From assembly GCA_011109175.1 (NCBI GenBank), contig RDEW01000032.1, positions 216,404 through 280,403 on the forward strand: DNA of 64,000 nt, read 5' to 3'. This DNA comes from Dicyema japonicum (Eukaryota; Dicyemida; Rhombozoa; Dicyemidae). The translations under genes were made by a program, and so were the position numbers. Positions 22,866 through 35,489 of this stretch are shown here, piece after piece (within the stretch, counting starts at the first letter, position 1; the number at the start of each line of letters is the position of its first letter). The notes below the pieces were generated by a model. The model saw only the letters and a list, made by a program, of their open reading frames with translations. It made no database searches and had not been told where the DNA came from.

Positions 22866-23050
22866 TCCGTGGTGCTATTTGGCTAATTGGATAAAGTTTT
22901 CTGTTGTTTTGTCTGTTTTTTTCTCTCTCTTTTTATAAGAGTGGCGACATGTGATCCACCTGTCTAGGTGGTGCCCAGTCGCAGGCTGGCACGAAAAGGA
23001 TCATTTTCTCTCCCCCACTCCACTGGAGGGATTTCCACAACTGCATTAAA
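22866..23050 (+). repeat. SINE-B, 3'-truncated copy
   Basis: It begins CGTGGTGCTATTTGGCTAAT, where the tRNA-like A-box (TTGGCTAATTGGATAAAG) is better preserved than in other copies. It continues through GTGATCCACCTGTCTAGG and CCACTCCACTGGAGGG and stops after CCACAACTGCAT. Confidence 0.7.
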
Positions 23051-23189
23051 TTAAACAAAACTATTTTTACGCATGTGGCTCGTGGGGCCTATTCATTTTT
23101 TGGCAAATGTCATGAAAAGGTAATTCAAAGTTGTGGACTTCTTTAAAGGGCTCCCCTCCAACGCTTTAGAAATCACTAATAAATAGAAA

Positions 23190-23650
23190 CCGACGTGCCT
23201 GCTCGTTTTAACAAGAGCACCCAGTTCTACGCTCTGCACTTTGCTTTTTGGGTTCGAATTAGGAACATCGGGCCAAGATTTGACTTTTGCTGAGTATCAC
23301 GTGAGTAGTTACTATGGTATTAAACCCAAGACCATCAAGAAAGAAATGTTAAACTCATTAATTAGCCCAGCCTTCAATATCTCCCAACCTCTCCTTGATT
23401 GTTCCGACAGCAACTCAAATGCTCTCCGGAAGTGCATTGTCTGCAGAAATATCCTATCGGGAGCACTTTTTATGGTCGATCGGAACTCATCTGCATGGGC
23501 TACCCTTTTTCTAAATGGGTTTCCTAGTGCCTTGCATGTGTCAACAGTAGTTTTACGGTTGAGAAAGTTTATAGGCTTGATCTTACAAGAGGAAAGGACA
23601 GATCTCCACGTAGAACAAGCTTATTCAATTGTCGGCACAGTAACTTGAAC
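23190..23650 (-). pseudogene. Retroelement remnant, possible ORF1/Gag-like
   Basis: The minus strand holds an open stretch with NFLNRKTTVDTCKALGNPF, then FLQTMHFRRAFELLSEQSRR and GWEILKAGLINEF. The last part resembles the helical core of Gag or ORF1 proteins. Related, more worn sequence lies at 30360-30660. No zinc knuckle is visible. The assignment rests on weak likeness only. Confidence 0.28.
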
Positions 23651-23819
23651 GTGGAGTTTACTGATACAAGCTGCAGGTAGGAGGTTCTTTACGATGGCCT
23701 TAAGAACGGTCCACTATCGAAGCCCCTTAGTTGACGCTTTCTCCGTGTGTCTGGAAAACGTCATTAGAGACTGGCGATTTGGTTAAATTTCATATTCATT
23801 CGGTCGTTGGATAGCAATT

Positions 23820-24320
23820 AATTTATTAACCATGATCGGGGGACATTTAGTGTTCTCCGTAGAACGACTTGGGCGTCTTTTTTGACGATCTCAAATATAT
23901 TCTGAGAGATCGGTTTGTAAACTTTCAGCTTGCTCTGTGCCGATAGTGAAAACGGGGCAATCCATGCAGCACAGGTGTTCTCGATACTCGGTAGAACGAA
24001 TTTTTGCTCTAACGAAGGGCGGGAAAATATTGGGGAGTTCTTAGGATCCATGCGGTTACCAGGTCCACTTGATAAATGAGAGGATCCAGGATAACTCCAA
24101 GGATTGAAAGGGTCTTATTAACTTTTCAGTTATTATTGACTTGTTCCGTGTCGCTCTCCAATGATTCACTGCACCATGAGATTATCCGCATACGATAAAA
24201 GAATTGAATTTTTTGTAGTTGGGGTTGGGTGGTCACTAGGGAACATGTCGAATAGCATCCTTGTGGGACTCCATTTGGAAGGTATCGCGGTTTTGATTTT
24301 TGGTTGTTTGCCACCACTTG
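23820..24320 (-). pseudogene. LINE reverse-transcriptase fragment
   Basis: The minus strand contains YLPNGVPQGC (RT motif B, G.PQG), then YRMRIISWCSES where the catalytic Y-A-D-D box should be (the two aspartates are lost), then CAAWIAPFSLSAQSKLKVYK. A frame change separates the two parts. The catalytic loss and truncation make it inactive. Confidence 0.68.
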
Positions 24321-24539
24321 TCATCACTTGAATTTAGGGTGGATCGACGTCATGACAATTTTTACCGTAAGGATCTTCCGGGATACTGCAATAAAAATTG
24401 CTTAATTAATTCTTCTGATTATTATTATTACGGTTAATTAATTCTTTAACTTAAAATAAAAAAATAAAATTTGATTTATTTAAAAGTAACAATTAATAAT
24501 AAATTAACATACCCATCCATACCCATCGAGATTCTTGGT

Positions 24540-24866
24540 AGCCGGTAGCCGCGTGGCGCCATGTGGTGTTGCGTGGTTAATTGGTTGAGGTTTTCTGCTT
24601 TCTTGTCTGTTCCTCCTGTCTCTTCCTATTAGAGTGGCGTCATGTGATCCACCTGTCTAGGTGACGCCCAGTGCCAGGCCGGCACGAAAAAGGATCATTT
24701 TCTCTTCCCCACTCCACTGGAGGGGTTTCCACAACTACATGTAATGGACGTCTTACCTTTTATGCTGATTCTGGATGGATTTCGTTTCTGTACAAGTGGA
24801 AACTGGATACACTTAATTAGTTGTTTACTTTAACTTCTTTCTCGGTGTATCCGGGGTTAATAAATA
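24540..24866 (+). repeat. SINE-B, full-length young copy
   Basis: The head is CCGCGTGGCGCCATGTGGTG and GTGGTTAATTGGTTGAGG (A-box-like). Then follow GAGTGGCGTCATGTGATCC, CCAGGCCGGCACGAAAAAGG, CACTCCACTGGAGGGG and a GGGGTTAATAAATAAATAAA tail. It is almost the same as the copy at 51805. Confidence 0.82.
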
Positions 24867-25734
24867 AATAAATAAATCCAAAGTGATCCCCGCCGACATT
24901 ATCGACGTTACTGATAAGGATTTCTTATGTCGACGGTCAGCATGCTATTAATAATATCTCATGAACTCTCCTTGAGTGTTCCGGAAGGTTTGTTTTGCAT
25001 TCCTTCAATTATTATTACCTAGTTAAGTAATCCTGGCTTTGTTGATTTGTAAGAGACCAGCGGTTATTAAGCAGGCCGTAGTAAATACCGGTCGCTCCCA
25101 TAGATTGGTTACTTTGGCGTGGTAGAGGAAATGCGTACTAATTCAGGACATTCAAAAAGGTGATTCCTGTCAACTCGGAAAGGTTGCAAAAAGAACAGAG
25201 AACACTATCCATGAAGTTTAAGTGCATATTCGATGTCACCAGAGTTCGCCATTTATAAAAAAAGGGGGAACCAAATGTTTCCTAGGCAATAATGTCATTC
25301 CATAGGATACCACCTCAGTTATCCAATAAGTCAACTTTTCGGCAAACTAGTCATTAATCACTCAGTCGATGGCCATGTAGTATACAGAACTTGAATGATT
25401 TTGAAAACTGCTGAGCGAATCTTATGATATGTAGAGAATGTTGCTAGTATGATTTAGATATGAACAAATACTCTAGAACACGTGGATAAGTGGTACAGGA
25501 GGAAAGCAATGTCCTTAGAAGACTAGATGATCTCAAACCGACAGGGAGGCCGAACATTCTACACTGAGGATTTCTCATAGTATCTGAGAAGGATTTTGTG
25601 GTAAATGAAACTTGGAATGAATTAGAAAACTGCTAATTTCCGCCGAGATTATTGATGCGTTGATTGAGTGGTTGGCACCTCTCTACCAATGTCTATATCT
25701 TTATCGTACTCTCATTCTGTGTATTCTACCCAGA

Positions 25735-26090
25735 TTAGAATTGCAACTTTCAACGTCAGAGGACTCTCTTCGAACACTAAACAGGAGATCTTATGCATGG
25801 AGGAGGAGGAAGGATACATGGAGTCTTCAGTTCTATGCTGCTAGCCTAGACATAATATCGACCCTTGAGATGTCCAGGACAAAGTCCATCGAGTCCTCCG
25901 CTGCTATCTGTAGCGACGGAAAGTATCTCCTTGTTACGTCAACCTCAGATACATGTAAACAATGCGTTTTTCCCGGGGAAGGAGGGATCCGTTGGTCGTT
26001 TGGGATGTTTGGATGTCGCTCGATGAGTGTCGTGCAAGTATCTTCTAATAGTTCCAGGATACGGTTCTGATCAGAGAGATTCCTCAACCG
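25735..26090 (+). pseudogene. LINE endonuclease N-terminal fragment
   Basis: The plus strand has QIRIATFNVRGLSSNTKQE, the first conserved block of LINE apurinic-type endonucleases (I.T.NVRGL). Later blocks are not clear and the frame breaks after about 40 residues. The matching reverse transcriptase is absent. Confidence 0.55.
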
Positions 26091-26420
26091 ACAAGAGGGA
26101 GAACGATACCCACTTGACGGACATTTTATAAAGCTCCTCTCATTAGTAATTGAATCACATCATATTTTTGTGCGTGTAAAAAATATTTACAAGGATTTCT
26201 TTGAAAAAAACCGCTAAAATGTTTTTTCCTTAGGAATTTTCTTTGTTATTCGAATGGATGTGCTCCAAGATATTTTAAAGGAAAATCTTATCTTCTAGAT
26301 TGAAAATTTGACATTAATAAGCCTTAATTTTAATTCTAATAAATTAATATTTATTTTAATAATATTTTTTAAATTTATTTACAATTTCAGAATAAAATTA
26401 AAAATATTCAGCGAATTGTT

Positions 26421-27005
26421 ATGATCATCTTAATCGGAATGATTGGGTCTGGTAAATATAAAGTATCACTTTAGCTCTTTGCGCATGTCCAGAAAATTTC
26501 TCTGGCTATCGACAGGAAAATGAGTTCAATGGAGTTTGTTTTAGATATGAACTTGGAAATTTTTCTGATAATAAAGCAAATAGTGTATGCTCGCGTTTAG
26601 GTGGCCGAATGGTACGTTTAATGTAATTTTTAGGCAATAATTGATTCAATGGAAAAATCAGACTTTATTAGAACATTTTTAGGCGGCCTAGACAATGCTC
26701 CTGCAATAATTCAACTTCATATAGCTAGAGGCTATAAAACTAAAGAATTCCAGCTTCGTGGTAAATTACAAAAATTTTTGTATTTTAAAGGAAATAGAGT
26801 TGAATTTTCAGATCCGGATAATCGGTGCGTTTGTATATCAAATCAATTAAATTGGGGAGATCAGCATTGTCATTGTGAGATTGTCAGTTATGTGGGAGGG
26901 GTTTTGTGCCAATCAAGTAAAAATGATACGATATTCATAGATTCATTGGTAAATCAACCGACAGTTGGTCTCATAGAAGTAATCGACCACAACGTCGAAA
27001 AGTAA
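26421..27005 (+). CDS. Secreted C-type lectin-like domain protein
   Basis: Three exons (26421-26451, 26475-26611, 26634-27005) with introns of 23 and 22 bp give 179 residues. The first 14 residues (MIILIGMIGSALCA) form a short signal peptide. The rest is a C-type lectin-like fold: CPENFSGYRQENEFNGVCFRY at the start, then CSRLGGRM-AIIDSMEKSDFI (the C..LGG.LA.I....E..F. block, spliced), and near the end CVCISNQLNWGDQHCHCEI with a final VLC. The WIG core and the QPD/EPN sugar-binding triplet are missing, so calcium-dependent sugar binding is unlikely. The protein probably acts outside the cell. TTTACAATTTCAG just upstream of the start resembles a splice acceptor, so a 5' exon or trans-splice site is possible. 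A dead copy lies at 33556. Confidence 0.85.
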
Positions 27006-27299
27006 ATCTGTATCTAACTCAAAGCATCAACTGAGAGTATCCCACCACTAGTTATCTTAGAATCATTTTTTTTGGTAATTAATGGGGTTATGGAATTTGT
27101 TAAATTTCTGTGAAACATGGCTCATGATTTCTAAGGCTACAAAAGAATAAAATTTTAATTTTAAAATTATTCTAGTCTCCACCATGTTAGAGCTATCAAT
27201 GTTAACCAAAATGACCTGAATTATATAAAATGCTTAGACTAGGAAATTAACTGATTTTTTATATAGGGAGATATGTCAGATCAACCGATAAGAATCTTC

Positions 27300-30230
27300 T
27301 CTTCCACTTGACATGGAATACGAATTAATCCCTCCGGGAACTGCAATGGTTAAATCCCTAACGGAGGAAGACAAGAAGCCGTGCAAGACTGAAAATTCTA
27401 AATTCGCGAAAAAATTCCTATAACAATTTCCAACCAAGAACCAGACAGAACCCATACCAAGAGAGCTAAACCCGCTAGTAAAACCGCTACGAGAACGACC
27501 GCCGCCTTTAAGACATACTCAGACAACCTGACTATGAAGATCTCAGTCTACTCTGCTATGAGTGCGATTAAGATCGCTAAGTATTGTACCTTTTACAACA
27601 ATCAGGATATATGAGGATGAGCCACAGAGAATCGGGCACCTTCAGGCTCGGATTCTACAGCAACTCTGACAAGACGACTTTTATAGAAGCCTTGAATGAT
27701 GCTTGTTCCTTTGGACCGGACAGTCATCTGTTCAGAATGACATCCAAGAAGCTAATAGAGATTGTAATAAAGAACCTACTCTTCTGGGTTGAGGACAGCG
27801 ACTTCATGGACTACCTCCAAGAGATGGCTCCATCTTCTACTAAGGTCTCTCGAATGTTCAGACGAGGACTGACGCTGCCAATGGCGAAGGCGTCGATCGG
27901 AAACAAATCATAGGCCACATCGCTAGTTCGCTGGGACTTCTTCATTAAAAGAAAAGTAATCGCTTGCCATTGGATGTGAAGAGAACCTTTGTTATAGCTG
28001 CAGCAAGTAGGGCACTTTGCATACCAACGTAAGGAGATGAAGACGTGTTTCCGATGTGCAGGCTAACACAATATCTCGGAATGCAAGATGGATCCGGGAG
28101 CACAAGCAAACTGCGTGAACTGTGGATCTTCTAAACACGTGGCAAAGTCTGGAGGATTCCACGTGATATTAGAAGCTAAACATAAATTTGATGCTCCCAA
28201 CAGCAAAACGGAATCCAGACAGAAGGAAAAGACTAAAGTTGAATGCAACAAGTAAACTCCGCTGAGAATAATCACCGAATCAATGAAAACAGGAGAGAGA
28301 ATATGAATAATCGGCCCCTGCAATATTAGCAATGAATCGGTTCGACTTGGCAAATCAAAATGATATGCCTGAAAAAATTTCAAAAGAGTTAGGAGATATA
28401 ATCTCAAGGATAAAACAACTGAGCAAAGTCCATGATGTGGATATAAGAAAGATGCTGAACCTGACAACGGAGAGCCCAGGCCACCTAAAAAACAATTGAG
28501 AAGTCTGAAGATAGTGCTGGTGAATGCCCGATCCTTGAGGAAGAGGCATCATGATCTACCACTACTTTTAACAGCAAACCAGGATTGGCGTTCTGGTGGT
28601 CAATGAGACCAATATGGAAAAGACTAACACTACTAAACTGGAGGGATTCGACTTTATAGAAATACAGTGCGCGGATTAAGCCGCGGTTGACACTGAAACC
28701 ACCTTGTTCACCCAGATGACCTATAAACACGGAACCCGAATATTATCTCCGCCACACAATGCGAATTCGTGTCCATTGCTGTGGCTGTAGATAAACATTG
28801 GGGGCATCTACTCGAAGGACATCAGAATTGTTCTACACAGAATATATCTTTTTTTGAAAAAAACGATATGTCAATTCTGGTGGGCGACCTAATCGGCAAG
28901 AACATTAACTACGAATGCTACAGTACTAATGGGGACAGACGAAGACTAAAAATCCCTGGTGAGAGAGTCAGGTTGAGATCATGACGTCGGAGGACCCAAA
29001 CCATTTCTCTCACCACGGAGGAGAGATGCTTGGTGTGTCCCTTATATCATCACTTTACACTTACGTGGAGAGGCCGAGGACTATGTGGGACTGTCTGGAC
29101 TATGTGGACGGGGCCGATCAGCCTCATATGCTCTATCTCCAAGATTATTGAGCGAATTGTCTTCAAGAGGCTGAGTCGGCATATTGAAGCGAGCGATTTC
29201 CTCCTCGCGGAACAATGGGGCTTCAGTCCCGGAAAATCTACGGATTGCATACACCAAATGCATTCGGAAGTACAGAATGGATAGAGATTCAAGAGACAAG
29301 TAACCATGGTATGCCTGGACCTATCCAAGGCCTTCGATAGCGTGTTGCATGAAGCCTTCCTGTCAATGCTTGTGGCTGCAAATATTCAAAACAACTTCTC
29401 ATATGACTAAGAGATTTTCCAACAGGACGGACTTCTCAAGTGCCGATTGGAGGAAATGTATCCGAAGACGTTTTTCTTAAGAGGGGTGTTCCGCAGGGCT
29501 TTGTCCTGAGCCCCCTACTGTTCAACATCTTCTTATCAGCCCTCCCAACTCCGTCGGACTTTAACTCTAAACTATCAATATACACGGACGACATCTAAAT
29601 CATGGATATGTCTCGGAGGTTGACGCTCTCCGAGAGAAGACTCAGGATATTTATTGACTGGGTGAAAGACTAGTGTATCCGGAGAGGGATGAAACTTTCA
29701 ACAGAAAAGTCAAACTTTATGAGAATCAGCCGTTTACGAAGCCATCACGTACAGCCTTATACACTAAAAATTCCAAGAGTTCGTTCGCTTCGCTACCTGG
29801 GTGTAGTAGTTGACCAGGAAGGCTCATTTCTTAAGTGCAACAAGCTGTGGAAGAAAAAGGCGCTGCAGACGGTCCTCTGCACATGCAAGATGGACGTCAG
29901 TACGGAGACCTTCCCCTTCATTTTTATGAGGATAATCCTACCAAAGCTATTGTATGGGTCCGAAGCATGGTTTCTATCCACGAAAAAGGAAAGGATATTA
30001 TCAATACTGGAGAACTCTAGAAGATCTGCCTTTCAAGTTAGTCCTGAGGAAGAGGCTACGCGAAGTCTTTAGCTCTGAGAGAGACGGGATCTTTGCCCCA
30101 ATGAAGCAAATAGTGGAAAACAGGATTTGTGGATTCCTACGTAAGAACCAATATTAAATATTGAGATGGGGACGTCAGAAGTGTCCAAGCTGCAAAGGGG
30201 GACTAGTTAATACCACTATACCTAACTCCT
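27300..30230 (+). mobile_element. Near-complete but inactive LINE retrotransposon
   Basis: ORF1 region (27584-28250): a helical stretch (SDKTTFIEALNDACSFGPDS) and two CCHC knuckles around 28040-28150 (CFRC...HNISEC and CVNCGSSKHVAKSG, the latter lacking its last Cys). ORF2: endonuclease start LVNARSLRKRHHD near 28515 and GDLIGKNINY near 28885. Reverse transcriptase follows with ISLICSISKIIERIVFKRL (29130), LDLSKAFDSVLH (29320), GVPQGFVLSPLLFNIFLS (29480) and SIYTDDI (29577, active-site box). The C-terminal part is YLGVVVDQEGSF and LPKLLYGSEAWF (29790-29970). Several stops and frameshifts split it. The order EN-RT with ORF1 knuckles fits Jockey/CR1-type LINEs. Such elements would supply the machinery that moves SINEs. 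Confidence 0.85.
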
Positions 30231-30239
30231 AATCCGGTT

Positions 30240-31960
30240 TTGTAATAAAGTTTTTCGGTTCGGTGACATCTGAGCAAACCACCCCTTTTTACCGACATAC
30301 GTAGATAAAGTTGATGATGTAAAAAATGTCGTCTCTTTCTTCTGCACCCTCTCCGAATTGACAGCAAGGCTTATTGGAACGCATTAGATAACGGTGTTGA
30401 CATTTACATGAGCTTCTAGTTTTATGTCAAAATGTTGTTAGTTAGCCAGAAAAGTTCATTCAAAGTTTTGGATTTCTGCAAAGGAATCCTATCTAGAGCC
30501 TTTGAAATCCCTAATCAATAAGAACGAGATGTGTCTTTTAACCAAAAGGACCCCACTTCTTTGCTCAATACGTCACTTTATGAGCTTGAATGAGGAATTT
30601 CAGACAAAGATGTAGCCTTTGATAGAACAGCACGTGAGTTAGTATGGCAACACTATGGTCTTTATATTTTTTAGCATGACCGTCATGTAATTTTAGCTTT
30701 TCTTAGTCGTATCTTCGATTTTTAGTGGTGCTTTAGATCAAGTTAAATATTCTATTTATTCAATCGTTTGATAGCAATTATGCTTATTTTTTCTGATGAG
30801 TATATTTATTTTAATAAAAAAATTAAGTTCAAACCTACTTTAAATGAACTTGAAAGGTTTGACGAGTTACGACTAAAATAAACTTTTCAGAAATTTGTCG
30901 AATTTTCACGAATTTTGAATCCAAATGATCCAAAAACAGGATGGCTTTGTATTTTAACCAACATGATTCAATCGTTTAGATAGACAATTTATTTTGTTCG
31001 GTATGCAATGTTTATTTTGATGAGGCTTTATGGAAAACAGGGTACACTCTCAATGAGATTTGGTGGTCTTGGATTCGCTGCTCTCAGATGTTTCTCTTGC
31101 CTCGTATTTTTCTTATGAAGAGGCTTTGAATACGTCGGTCAGGAGAATTCTACACTCTTCTCCTGAATTCTCAATCGACCAGGATGTCAGTCAAGCTTGT
31201 AACCATTTTATTTGTTCTCATTCTATCCAAGATTCGTAGCGCAGACTGCACGATGTTGTTCAAAAACCTCAAACCAGCAACGTTGTTTCTGCATGTTGTA
31301 TGGAGATTCTACGAGAGTGGGGCCTGGCTCAACGCCATGTTCCACGTCCGGTGACAGATCGACGGCTTCTATCTACACCCACTATCCTGTATAAAGGAGT
31401 GCTGTAAGGTCTCCCAGACACAAAGCCCTAAACGAAGTCGTCAGGCGGTCTATAGATGCAGCTGGTTATCTTCTCTGCTAGAACCTATCTGTTTATGCAG
31501 TAATTATAGAAAACGACAAAACGGGATGTTCGACTTTCTGTTTGAAGCCAAGAGCCTCTGTCTAGGACGTCACTAGTCGGACACATATGTTGCGAGCGAT
31601 ATTTGCTAGAGTGCATCCAAACCTTGCTCGGTCGAGGCAAAAACCTAAATCTAGGAAAATAGAATTATGCTGATGGATTATGTTTACTCTTCTCGTTGTG
31701 GAAACATTCGGTACTCTCGACGCTGGAATTTCTAAATCAACTAGGGAGTCTGCGCTTGTGAACCCTACTGACTATTCGAGCGTGTTTCGCTTGCAATTTG
31801 AGAGTAAATAGCAATGCGTTTTAAGGTTCTTCATTTACTTAATTATATGGAATAATGCTTTTTAATTAAAAAAACTTTAAAAAAAAATTTAAAAATAATT
31901 TCTACTATTAAGCAGTTTATTGTGATTTACTGGCTTCTGTCTGAACGTACTTGATGTGTT
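30240..31960. other. Retroelement-derived stretch, no intact gene
   Basis: 30360-30660 parallels 23060-23340 and part of 22400-22500, so it is shared repeat sequence. 31060-31400 on the plus strand is open apart from one TAG, with YEEALNTSVRRILHSSPEF and CMEILREWGLAQRHV. I cannot identify it, but it is most likely a LINE C-terminal piece. Confidence 0.4.
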
Positions 31961-31969
31961 ACTTCAATT

Positions 31970-33160
31970 CAACATTTGTTGATGTGTTGCGATTTCAACG
32001 CGAAACATCCGAACTTGGAACAAAAGCCAAATGCAGGGCCAGAGGAAAATATCCTTCTCATAATTCTTAACGACTATCGAATGAACACAAGAACTCTTTA
32101 TAGCTTATGACAACACGACTTCACCTGATTTGACCCTCGCCACCCTAACATTGCTTTTTCTTGCCAACTGCTCTGTTATTTATGACTTACGGAGCCACCA
32201 CAATCCTATCTTAATCGGATGAAGGACACACTCATCTCTGATAGAAGATTACTTTCTTTAATTACAGAAACGTTAATTGGAGAGGTTCCGAGCAATACGT
32301 CGACAGGGTGGTGGATAAAGAAAATTTGTACAAAAAAGGAATGGAGAAAACTCACCTCCGTGTTTTACAATCATAGGTCCCTGTCGATTATGTGGAACAC
32401 CCTCTCGAAGATCTAAAACCCGGAGAAGAGAAACAGTTCTGATCTCAGCAAATAGGAATTCGATAGAATAATGAAGTTCTTAGCTCAGAGCAGATACTTA
32501 CCTCATCAAAAGTACGAGGGTTCTCCATGGCATTGATAAAACCAAGATGTCGTCATGATCATATATCATTCTCACAAATGGAGGTCGAAACAGATATACA
32601 ACATATTCATAAATAGAAACACAATTCCAACAATTTGGGGAGTTGCCCCACATCCACCCAGTACAGAAACCTGGACAACCAAAAAAGTCCCCTTCTCATC
32701 GACCAATGTCCCTATTATGCGAATTGTCAAAAATTCTTGAAAAATGGTCTTGTACCGATCTTCCCACATTTCCTAAAGAACCCTCCCACTGCGAATTCAA
32801 GAAAACCTTTTTACAAGTGCGCACCCCCAAAACTTACAAATTTTATTTTTAGCTTATTCTTGCACGATATTCCAATCGGTTAGGACGAAAATTCGATAAT
32901 CCTTGTGCATGCCGATGACATAATTTATGCTTGCAAAAGAAAAGTCCTCGACTTATCTTTTTACGTCGAAAAGAAGGCTATCAAGTTATACCACCAAACT
33001 ATAAGTTATGTATGTGCAGTTTGGGGGACAAAAGTGCCAGAACAAACATGGATAAGATCAACTCCACTCAATCCAGTATGACCAAAACAATTTCTCAAAT
33101 CACAGGACTATTAATAAAGTCACCCTATTTGAGGTTTTTGTGAGGTAATCCGGCGGCATA
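31970..33160 (+). pseudogene. LINE fragment with endonuclease and RT motifs
   Basis: CDFNAKHPNL near 31987 is the GDFNAKH block of the LINE endonuclease, followed by LLIILNDYRMNTRT. RT motifs come later: SHRPMSLLCELSKILEK near 32694 and VHADDIIYA near 32905 (the catalytic Asp-Asp box). Many stops and frameshifts lie between them. The fingers and palm are only partly present, so there is internal deletion. Confidence 0.72.
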
Positions 33161-33555
33161 TTCACCCAAAATGGAACGGTGTTATCGAAAATGTGTCGGT
33201 TTCCAAGAGCAATACTGGTAAAAGCTGAGAGAAGTCGGGATCACTTGATGGCGTTTTTCTTTTAATTAGTGTTTACTTGGTGATTTTTTGCTCATTAATA
33301 ATAATGGTTGTAGTGAAACAAACAATATGTTCAATTCCCATAACTAGCTATTTGTCGAATATTTCTTTGCTTCTACTAGAGCAGCACCGGTGATTCATCT
33401 CCCTCAAGTCACAGGAAAAGGATAACTCTCTCTTTTCGACTGAACTTTTTCTTCTCGTTCTGCTGGTTCTGGGTGGACTTTGTGATATCGAAAGATCTCG
33501 CTGCACTTGTGACCGTGGGAACTGAATACATTTAATTATTCTAATGTTTAAGATG

Positions 33556-34060
33556 TGTCTCATTCTGATCAGAAAAAATTTCTTTGGCTATTCTCAGCCA
33601 AATTAGTTCAAAGGAGTTTGTTTAAGATATAAATTCAGAAATGTTTCTGACGATGAAGCAAGTATTACATGTTCGCTCTTTGGTGGTGAAATGGTAAATT
33701 CAAAGTAATTTTTATGCAATAATTGATTCTTAGGAGAAATCAGACTTTGTTGGAAAATTTTGAGGCTACCTAGATGTTTCTGCGACAATCCTATTTCATA
33801 TAGCTAGAGGCTATAATACTAAAGAATGGCAGTTCAGTGGTTGTATTTCAAATCAATTAAATTGGAAAGATCTACCTTGTGACTGTCAGACATGTTGGAG
33901 GGGTTTCGTGCCAGACAGGTAAAATGATACAATATTCATAGATTCACTGGCAAATAAGTCAGAAATTAGTCCCATAACAGGTCCATCGACCACAAGTTCG
34001 AATAGAGAATCTGTACCTAGGTCAACTGCATCAACTAGGAATTTCATACCACTAGACTAT
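33556..34060 (+). pseudogene. C-type lectin-like pseudogene
   Basis: It aligns to 26495-27060, the gene for the secreted lectin-like protein. The second intron is still there, but its acceptor changed from TTTTTAG to TTTTTAT. Exon 3 has lost about 70 bp between the GYNTKEWQF-like part and the CISNQLNWKD-like part. The frame is broken by several stops. Homology continues past the stop codon (CATACCACTAG), so DNA was duplicated with flanks. Flanking sequence between the copies is filled with LINEs. Confidence 0.85.
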
Positions 34061-34139
34061 CTTGGAAAACAGTAACATACTAATCATTTAGTCCTTGCGG
34101 TAATAATTAATGGGGTTGTGGGATTCTTTATATTTTCTG

Positions 34140-34340
34140 TAACAGGCAAAGTACGCTGCCTACCAATGCAAGAAAAGAGAAGATCTCTAGTCTTTGTAGT
34201 TGTGAAAACCCCTCAAGTGGAGTGGAAAGAGCAAACACTCTTTTTCCGACTACCCTATCCCTGGGTGTTCCTCAGACAAATGGATCCAATAAAGCCACTT
34301 ACTACTATAGCACTTTTGTCCCACTAAGCACTTATAGTAT
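34140..34340 (-). repeat. SINE-B fragment, minus strand
   Basis: GTTGTGAAAACCCCTCAAG, TGGAGTGGAAAGAGCAAAC and CAAATGGATCCAATAAAGCC match the middle of SINE-B read on the minus strand. Ends are missing. Confidence 0.6.
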
Positions 34341-35480
34341 CCCTTAGGTAAGTATAGTATCCCATAAAAGAACGAGGAACAGAAGGAACGAAAAAACGTG
34401 AGAGGAATCTTTCTCATCCGGTATATTCACAATTTCATTGATTTTATAAGATTTCGTAATTTTTAAAAAACTATAAAGTGCGGATTTATCACTGCGAATC
34501 TGGACAAGTCTAGAAGTTTAGACAAGTCCTGCCTTTTAAGCTTTACAAGTCGCTGGGATAAGCAGTTTTTTAAGCATAGACATCACTTGTTGGACATGCA
34601 TACTCAGACTGTTAGATGAGCGTTATTACAGGAAAAAACATTTAAGAGTATAATCTTTTGGAGAGAAAATAGTGTAATGTCCACCGCGAAATAGTTGTGA
34701 GAATCTTCAAGGAATAATACACTAAGAAAGAAAGGCTGAATAGTCCGTTCGATGCCATTTCGGCATTGGATGGGACAGATGAAACACGTGGCGCCTGACT
34801 AATCAGAATCAGGAATAAAAGAAAAAGGAATAGAAGCTTTTGACTAAGTGCTCTGCAGAAGTCGACCCATGGTATCGCCTTAGTAAAGTAACTCAGCCGT
34901 CACTAGTCTGTAAAAGACCAGCGGCTATTATGTATGATTCAGATTCCACGAATGTGAAGCGTTTAGGTCTAAAACATAAAAATATAATTTAATTTTTTTT
35001 ATGTTTTTATTTTTTAAATAATTTTAAATATTTATTTTGCATGCTCTTGTTATCTCACACTTAGTAGTTATAACTTTAACATTTCTATTAATTCAATGAT
35101 GTCTGGAATTGCCGTATGATTTGGTGATTACATTTATAATCTCTGAGAATCATGTATTAATGTAAATGAATCAAATTATTCCATAGCCTCATGATTTATA
35201 GTTTTCTTATAATCATAGTGATAATAGCCCTTTACGTAGAGGCGTACTAATATTTCATTACTAAACCTTTATTTATTAACCCCTGCCTTACAATCCTTTT
35301 GGTAAGCCCAGCACAAGCAGTAATAACTAATTTATCCAAGGGAGAACGTCTGCTCGTGTCGACCAAATCCATTCGCCAATAGTCCATTATACGTTTCTGA
35401 AAAGAGGTGTAGAAGTAGGTCTGCGGTCTTCCATTTTCATTGAATGTCCTACCGTCGCGGACATCACTTAATTCTACGAC
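34341..35480. other. No gene recognised
   Basis: AT-rich and mixed sequence with no conserved motif. GGTAAGTATAGTATCCC and a close variant repeat side by side near 34330-34365. Confidence 0.4.
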
Positions 35481-35489
35481 GGAAAGGTT

